Source: Hyphomicrobiales bacterium
GTDB taxonomy: Bacteria; Pseudomonadota; Alphaproteobacteria; Rhizobiales; Aestuariivirgaceae
NCBI GenBank assembly: GCA_027067085.1
Contig: JAMOMM010000059.1
Span: forward strand, 1 to 17,843
Length of the DNA: 17,843 nucleotides
Direction: 5' to 3'
The position numbers and the translations under genes were made by a program. Position 1 is the first letter of the stretch. Every line of letters begins with the position of its first letter. This document shows, piece after piece, positions 14,152 through 17,843 of this stretch. Under the pieces are notes generated by a model. That model did no database searches, was not told the DNA's origin, and was given only the letters and a program-made list of their open reading frames with translations.

Positions 14152-15573
14152 ATGACCAAACCTGTTCCCCATATTCTCATCGCCGCGGCGCGAAAGTCTT
14201 CGGGCAAAACGTCTGTATCGCTTGGCCTTGCCCGCGCCTTAACGCGGCAAGGATTGAAGGTGCAAACTTTTAAAAAAGGGCCAGACTACATCGACCCTTT
14301 ATGGCTGGAACAAGCAACGGGCCGCCCTTGCTATAACCTCGACTTTAACAGCCAAACGCCTGAGGAAATTACAGCGTTATTTGATCAAAAAATTAACGGT
14401 GCAGACATCGCCATTATCGAAACCAACAAAGGTTTGTTTGATGGAATTGATGTGACTGGTGCGGATTCAAATGCTCAACTGGCCAAACTAATTGGCGCAC
14501 CGATTGTGTTGGTTCTTGATACGGTTGGCATGACCCGTGGCATCGCGCCCTTACTCCATGGCTATCAAACTTTTGATCCTGACATTTCTATCGACGGTAT
14601 CATTTTGAATAAGACGGGCGGTCCCCGGCATGAAGGAAAACTGATCGCCGCGATTGAGCAGTATAATCAATTAGACATCCTTGGCTCCATTCCACGGCGC
14701 GACACGTTAAGCGTTGATGAGCGGCATTTGGGACTGACAACACCGGGCGATGTTTCAGGGGCAGACCCAATCATCGATGCACTTGGCGATGCTGTAGAAC
14801 AGTTTATCGACCTTGAAAAACTAAAAACGATTGCTCAAAAAGGAGCCCGAGTTCCGCTTGCTGCACCGTTGAAAAAACAAACCCGCGATGTAAAAATTGC
14901 TATCCCGCGCGATGAGGCGTTTGGGTTTTATTACCCCGATGATTTAGAGGCTCTTGAAGCAGCTGGTGCTGAATTGGTGTTCTTTAACGCGCTTAGAGAT
15001 CAGAGCATTCCCCATGTTGATGGCTTATTCATTGGCGGTGGGTTTCCTGAGACCAACATGGAACAATTGAGTCAAAACAGCGCTTTGCGCGAACAACTTA
15101 AAAGTTTGATTCAAGCTGGGCTACCAACTTATGCTGAATGCGGCGGTTTAATGTACTTGTGCGATCGCATTTGCTGGGATGATAAAACGGCAGATATGGT
15201 TGGCATTATCAATGCTGATGTTATGATGAATAAGCGCCCTCAAGGACGCGGCATTGCACACCTCAAACCAACGCAACATCACAAATGGATGCCGTTGCCT
15301 CAACGTTCTGGGCGCGATGCAAATATTCATGGCGCAAATATTCACGATGCAGGCGTTTACAATGTCCATGAGTTTCACTTTGCCAGTCTTGTCGGCCTGC
15401 CCGATGATACCACCTATGCTTATGATGTTAAACGTGGCTACGGCATTGACGGTAACCGTGATGGCATCATTATCAAAAATATGCTGGCTAATTTTTGTCA
15501 CTTGCGCCAATCTAATTCAAACAGGTGGGCAGAGAACTTTGTAAATTTTGTTCGCCAGCATAAAAATGACTGA
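14152..15573 (+). CDS. dsrN: DsrN, cobyrinate a,c-diamide synthase-like siroheme amidase
   Basis: DsrN resembles CbiA/CobB. It is thought to amidate siroheme with glutamine and ATP to give the siroamide cofactor of DsrAB. The 473-residue protein has an N-terminal ATP-binding domain (ARKSSGKTSVSLGLARAL, residues 13-30; KKGPDYIDP at 41-49) and a C-terminal class I glutamine amidotransferase domain with FIGGGFPE (293-300), the nucleophile Cys330 in AECGGLMYL, and His409 in HEFHF. A short tandem duplication (ANIHG-ANIHD, 389-398) lies just before this histidine. The start is ATG at 14152, inside a palindrome-containing gap, with only weak ribosome-binding sequence (AACAAAAG). The DsrN assignment rather than cobalamin synthesis rests on the dsr neighbours. 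Confidence 0.9.
   Translation: MTKPVPHILIAAARKSSGKTSVSLGLARALTRQGLKVQTFKKGPDYIDPLWLEQATGRPCYNLDFNSQTPEEITALFDQKINGADIAIIETNKGLFDGIDVTGADSNAQLAKLIGAPIVLVLDTVGMTRGIAPLLHGYQTFDPDISIDGIILNKTGGPRHEGKLIAAIEQYNQLDILGSIPRRDTLSVDERHLGLTTPGDVSGADPIIDALGDAVEQFIDLEKLKTIAQKGARVPLAAPLKKQTRDVKIAIPRDEAFGFYYPDDLEALEAAGAELVFFNALRDQSIPHVDGLFIGGGFPETNMEQLSQNSALREQLKSLIQAGLPTYAECGGLMYLCDRICWDDKTADMVGIINADVMMNKRPQGRGIAHLKPTQHHKWMPLPQRSGRDANIHGANIHDAGVYNVHEFHFASLVGLPDDTTYAYDVKRGYGIDGNRDGIIIKNMLANFCHLRQSNSNRWAENFVNFVRQHKND
15319..15348 (+). repeat. 15-bp tandem duplication inside dsrN
   Basis: Two copies of a 15-base unit starting GCAAATATTCA lie head to tail (15319-15333 and 15334-15348), differing only in their last four bases. 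They add the in-frame pentapeptides ANIHG and ANIHD in the loop before the amidotransferase histidine. Confidence 0.7.
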
Positions 15574-15608
15574 TAATACTGGCCAGATAAATTTAGACCG
15601 AGAAACAA

Positions 15609-16256
15609 GTGATAGAACAAAAATTTTCACCCCACGGCTTCAAAGCGCTGGGCGTTTTCAATATCGAAGCAAACGATAATATCCCTGTTGATGGTGGTGT
15701 AAGCGCCGTGTTGATCGGCAATTATGGCCGCGAAATGTTTGAGTGTTATGCCAGCCAACGCAGCCCCCTCACCCAATCCATGGATGAGTGGACGCAAGCA
15801 ACGATTGACCCGATTGCTAAAGAACTAAATGCCACTGCGCTTTACCCATTCACCACCCCGCCAATGCCGTTTCAAAAATGGGCGCGGCGGGCAAAAGCTG
15901 GGCGGCAATCTCCACTTGGTTTAAACATCCATCCCGTCTATGGCATGTGGCATGGTTATCGCGCTTTTTTGGTTTTTGATCGCAAGATTGAGCTTGATGT
16001 TCCAGCTGGTGACGAGCACCCCTGCTTTGGTTGCGCCGACACACCGTGCTTAACCGCCTGCCCTGTTGAGGCCTTTGACGGTGTTCAATATGACGTTGAA
16101 AAATGCGGCGGCCATCTTATGAAAGTCGCCTCAATGGACTGCCACAACAAAGGTTGTGCTTCACGCCTTGCCTGCCCTGTCGGTGAAGAATATGCTTACA
16201 CGGCTGAGCAAATGCAGTTTCATATGACGGCATTTTCAAATTCGGTTTGGAAGTGA
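15609..16256 (+). CDS. Small 4Fe-4S cluster protein (ferredoxin-like) after dsrN
   Basis: The 215-residue soluble protein has an N-terminal domain of about 130 residues with no motif I can name, and a C-terminal cysteine-rich domain. The first group is Cys139/142/147/151 (CFGCADTPCLTACP), a C-X2-C-X4-C-X3-C-P site. The second is Cys166, Cys178, Cys183 and Cys189, spaced 11, 4 and 5 residues apart, which is not a standard ferredoxin spacing. The domain position recalls the C-terminal Fe-S part of QueG-like proteins, but no cobalamin-domain motif is evident. GTG at 15609 is the first start after an in-frame TAG at 15594; its ribosome binding site is weak. It starts 35 bases after dsrN and is probably co-transcribed, so a redox role connected with siroheme amide or Dsr function is plausible but unproven. 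Confidence 0.82.
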   Translation: MIEQKFSPHGFKALGVFNIEANDNIPVDGGVSAVLIGNYGREMFECYASQRSPLTQSMDEWTQATIDPIAKELNATALYPFTTPPMPFQKWARRAKAGRQSPLGLNIHPVYGMWHGYRAFLVFDRKIELDVPAGDEHPCFGCADTPCLTACPVEAFDGVQYDVEKCGGHLMKVASMDCHNKGCASRLACPVGEEYAYTAEQMQFHMTAFSNSVWK

Positions 16257-16289
16257 TGGGGAACTTAGAACAGTGAGATGGGTTTTCTA

Positions 16290-16949
16290 TCACCCCAACA
16301 ACACCTTATCCATCTCGCTAAAGCTACCCACTAAATAATCAGCCTCCAATGTTTCAATCGGTTCATTGGAATAACCAAAGGTAACGGCGATTACGGGGGC
16401 TTTTGCTGCTTTGGCGGTGAGAATGTCTACGTTTGAATCACCAACCATAACGGACGATTCCAAATTGCCATTGACGCGTTTGACGGCTTCAAAATAAGGC
16501 GCGGGATCGGGCTTGGCGGTGTTAACGGTATCCCCCCCGACAATGGCGCTAAAGTATTTGGCCATGTCTAGATCGTTTAATAATTTAACCGCGAACTTTT
16601 CTCTTTTATTTGTACAGACACCAAGTTTCATGCCTTTTGCTTGGCATTTTTCTAACAGGTCTATGCAGCCGTCAAACGGGGCGCTGTCCACCGCGATATT
16701 ATCAATATAATAGTCGATCAATTGGGTGAACTTTTCATCAACTTGGTCTTCCGCAATAGGCTCGCCCGTAAGTCTAAAACCAAGCTTAACCATCTCTTTT
16801 GCACCAAATGAAATGATGTCGCTAAACTGTTCCATCTTAATTGGCTCACGTCCGTTTAAATCAAGTACGTGATTGGTGGCGCGCAGTAAATCAGGCGCGG
16901 TGTGCACCAAAGTTCCGTCGAGATCAAAGATTACAGTGTCAAATTTCAT
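16290..16949 (-). CDS. gph: HAD-superfamily phosphatase, phosphoglycolate phosphatase-like
   Basis: The 219-residue protein has all HAD motifs. Asp9 and Asp11 in FDLDGTLV are the nucleophile and acid/base, and CTNK is motif II. Lysine in NTAKPDPAPYF is motif III, and VGDSNVDILTA holds the metal-binding acidic residues of motif IV. The helical cap after motif I (about residues 20-85) is the Gph/PGP type. Such enzymes remove phosphate from 2-phosphoglycolate formed by DNA repair or Rubisco, though many relatives act on other sugar phosphates, so the substrate is uncertain. It is convergent with the Fe-S protein gene, with 33 bases between the stop codons, and so is not part of the dsr transcript. 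Confidence 0.85.
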   Translation of the reverse strand: MKFDTVIFDLDGTLVHTAPDLLRATNHVLDLNGREPIKMEQFSDIISFGAKEMVKLGFRLTGEPIAEDQVDEKFTQLIDYYIDNIAVDSAPFDGCIDLLEKCQAKGMKLGVCTNKREKFAVKLLNDLDMAKYFSAIVGGDTVNTAKPDPAPYFEAVKRVNGNLESSVMVGDSNVDILTAKAAKAPVIAVTFGYSNEPIETLEADYLVGSFSEMDKVLLG

Positions 16950-17048
16950 CTAAGCTTGTTTCCTTGAGAATTTCTATTATTGATTGCCGTTTTAAGACTA
17001 TTAGACAGCCCATTCTAAAGCTATAAAGAAATTAACAAAAACGGCATA

Positions 17049-17095
17049 CCCACCATCGTCATCTTCGGATCAAGTCCGAAGATGACGATGGTGGG
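17049..17095 (+). repeat. Perfect 21-bp palindromic hairpin upstream of gabD
   Basis: Bases 17049-17069 are perfectly complementary to 17075-17095 around the loop TCAAG. The core reads CGTCATCTTCGGA ... TCCGAAGATGACG, another variant of the CGTCAT family of palindromes. It lies between divergent genes, so it cannot terminate either of them. GGTTTACAT follows, without a U-run. Confidence 0.75.
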
Positions 17096-17147
17096 GTTTA
17101 CATATTTAATTGACCCCATAATACTTTTCCTTCAGCGGAGCAAAACA

Positions 17148-17843
17148 ATGACTAATTCCCCTCTTCTAAATCTTGTTTCTGACAAATCATTGGTTTGCGA
17201 AAAGTGCTATATTGATGGCCAATGGGTTGATGGGGCAAAACGTGATGATGTCACTAACCCAGCCAACGGTGATGTGATTGCCAGTGTGCCCAACCTTGGA
17301 GCCAATGAGGCAAATGCTGCCATTGCTGCTGCAAAAGAGGCTATGAAAAGTTGGAAAAAACGCCCCGCAAAAGAACGCTCAAACATTTTGCGCGCTTGGT
17401 TCAACCTAATTATGGAAAACCAAGAAGACTTGGCACAAATTATGACGGCTGAACAAGGCAAGCCCTTGGCTGAATCTCGTGGCGAAATTGGTTATGGTGC
17501 ATCGTTCATTGAATTTTTTGCCGAAGAAGCAAAACGTATTTATGGCCAAACCATCCCTTCACATAAAGCCGATGCGCGCATCATTGTGGCACGCGAGCCG
17601 ATTGGTGTTGTGGCCGCGATTACCCCGTGGAACTTTCCCAATGCGATGATTACGCGCAAGGCTGGCCCCGCGCTGGCGGCAGGTTGTACCATTGTCATTA
17701 AACCAGCACCCGACACACCTTTATCGGCACTAGCGCTGTGTGAACTGGCCGAACGCGCAGGCATCCCAAAGGGGGTGATTAACGTAGTAACGGGCGATGC
17801 AATTGCCATTGGTGGCGCTCTCACCTCTAGCAAAGATGTGCGT
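17148..17843 (+). CDS. gabD: Succinate-semialdehyde dehydrogenase, NAD(P)-dependent (partial, N-terminal half)
   Basis: The gene opens at ATG 17148, seven bases after GGAG, and runs off the window after 232 residues, about half of the usual 480 or so. It belongs to the aldehyde dehydrogenase superfamily. Recognisable stretches are YIDGQWVDGAK (20-30), EQGKPLAESRGEIGYGASFIEFFAEEAKRIYG, AITPWNFPNAMITRKAGPALAAGC with the conserved Asn of the oxyanion hole in PWNFP, and KPAPDTPLSALALCELAERAG. These match the GabD subgroup, which oxidises succinate semialdehyde to succinate in GABA and related catabolism. The catalytic cysteine and glutamate lie beyond the window. It is divergent from the HAD phosphatase gene and has no evident link to the dsr genes. 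Confidence 0.88.
   Translation, partial: MTNSPLLNLVSDKSLVCEKCYIDGQWVDGAKRDDVTNPANGDVIASVPNLGANEANAAIAAAKEAMKSWKKRPAKERSNILRAWFNLIMENQEDLAQIMTAEQGKPLAESRGEIGYGASFIEFFAEEAKRIYGQTIPSHKADARIIVAREPIGVVAAITPWNFPNAMITRKAGPALAAGCTIVIKPAPDTPLSALALCELAERAGIPKGVINVVTGDAIAIGGALTSSKDVR

Noticed and set aside
13740..14207. 155-residue minus-strand frame with SSFQRKLES and VDSSFRWNDE
   Set aside because: Those peptides are the translation of the palindromic element at 13994-14083, a well-known source of false proteins; the rest is antisense to the TrpD2-like gene.
15566..15646. ATG overlapping the dsrN stop as a start for the 4Fe-4S protein
   Set aside because: That frame is not the frame of the Fe-S protein and stops after fewer than 30 codons; GTG at 15609 is the only reasonable start.
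17097..17124. Promoter for gabD (TTTACA with CATAAT or TAATAC)
   Set aside because: Spacing is 14 bases for the good -10 match, and the match is poor at 16 bases, so I do not call it.

Overview
The window is built around a complete reverse-type (oxidative) dissimilatory sulfite reductase cluster, dsrABEFHCMKLJOP, at about 1.49-12.79 kb on the + strand. It is followed by a TrpD2/YbiB-like gene, dsrN and a small 4Fe-4S protein. dsrEFH and dsrL, the motifs of DsrC, and the absence of dsrD point to sulfur oxidation rather than sulfate reduction. The organism is most likely a moderately AT-rich alphaproteobacterial sulfur oxidiser. The basis is the gene order and the palindromic CGTCATTCC-type intergenic repeats common in that class; no lineage can be fixed from the sequence alone.

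Layout. (a) 1-1177, minus strand: the start of an unrecognised gene and, upstream of it, a TauD/TfdA-family Fe(II)/2-oxoglutarate dioxygenase. (b) 1178-1486: a 309-base divergent intergenic region with no gene. It holds a near-consensus sigma70 promoter facing dsrA, a 12-bp palindrome overlapping that promoter, and a 13-bp leader hairpin. (c) 1487-3933: dsrA and dsrB, separated by a 14-bp hairpin and ending in a strong intrinsic terminator. (d) 4080-12790: dsrEFH, dsrC, dsrMK, dsrL and dsrJOP, with strong hairpins at the H/C, C/M (two) and L/J boundaries. (e) 12960-16256: TrpD2-like protein, DsrN and a 4Fe-4S protein, the first two each preceded by a palindromic repeat. (f) 16290-16949, minus: HAD phosphatase. 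(g) 17148 to the end, plus: the first 232 residues of a succinate-semialdehyde dehydrogenase (GabD type), preceded by a third palindromic element.

How the genes work together (family knowledge applied to this locus). Sulfur imported in a bound form passes through DsrEFH (Cys78 of DsrE, Cys20 of DsrH) to the C-terminal cysteines of DsrC. DsrAB, carrying siroheme amide made with DsrN, oxidises the DsrC-bound sulfur to sulfite. DsrL passes the electrons from DsrAB to NAD+. The membrane complex DsrMKJOP (cytochrome b, HdrD-like CCG protein, periplasmic triheme cytochrome c, Tat-exported ferredoxin, NrfD-type quinone protein) handles DsrC redox chemistry and links it to the quinone pool. No dsrR or dsrS homologue is recognisable in the window.
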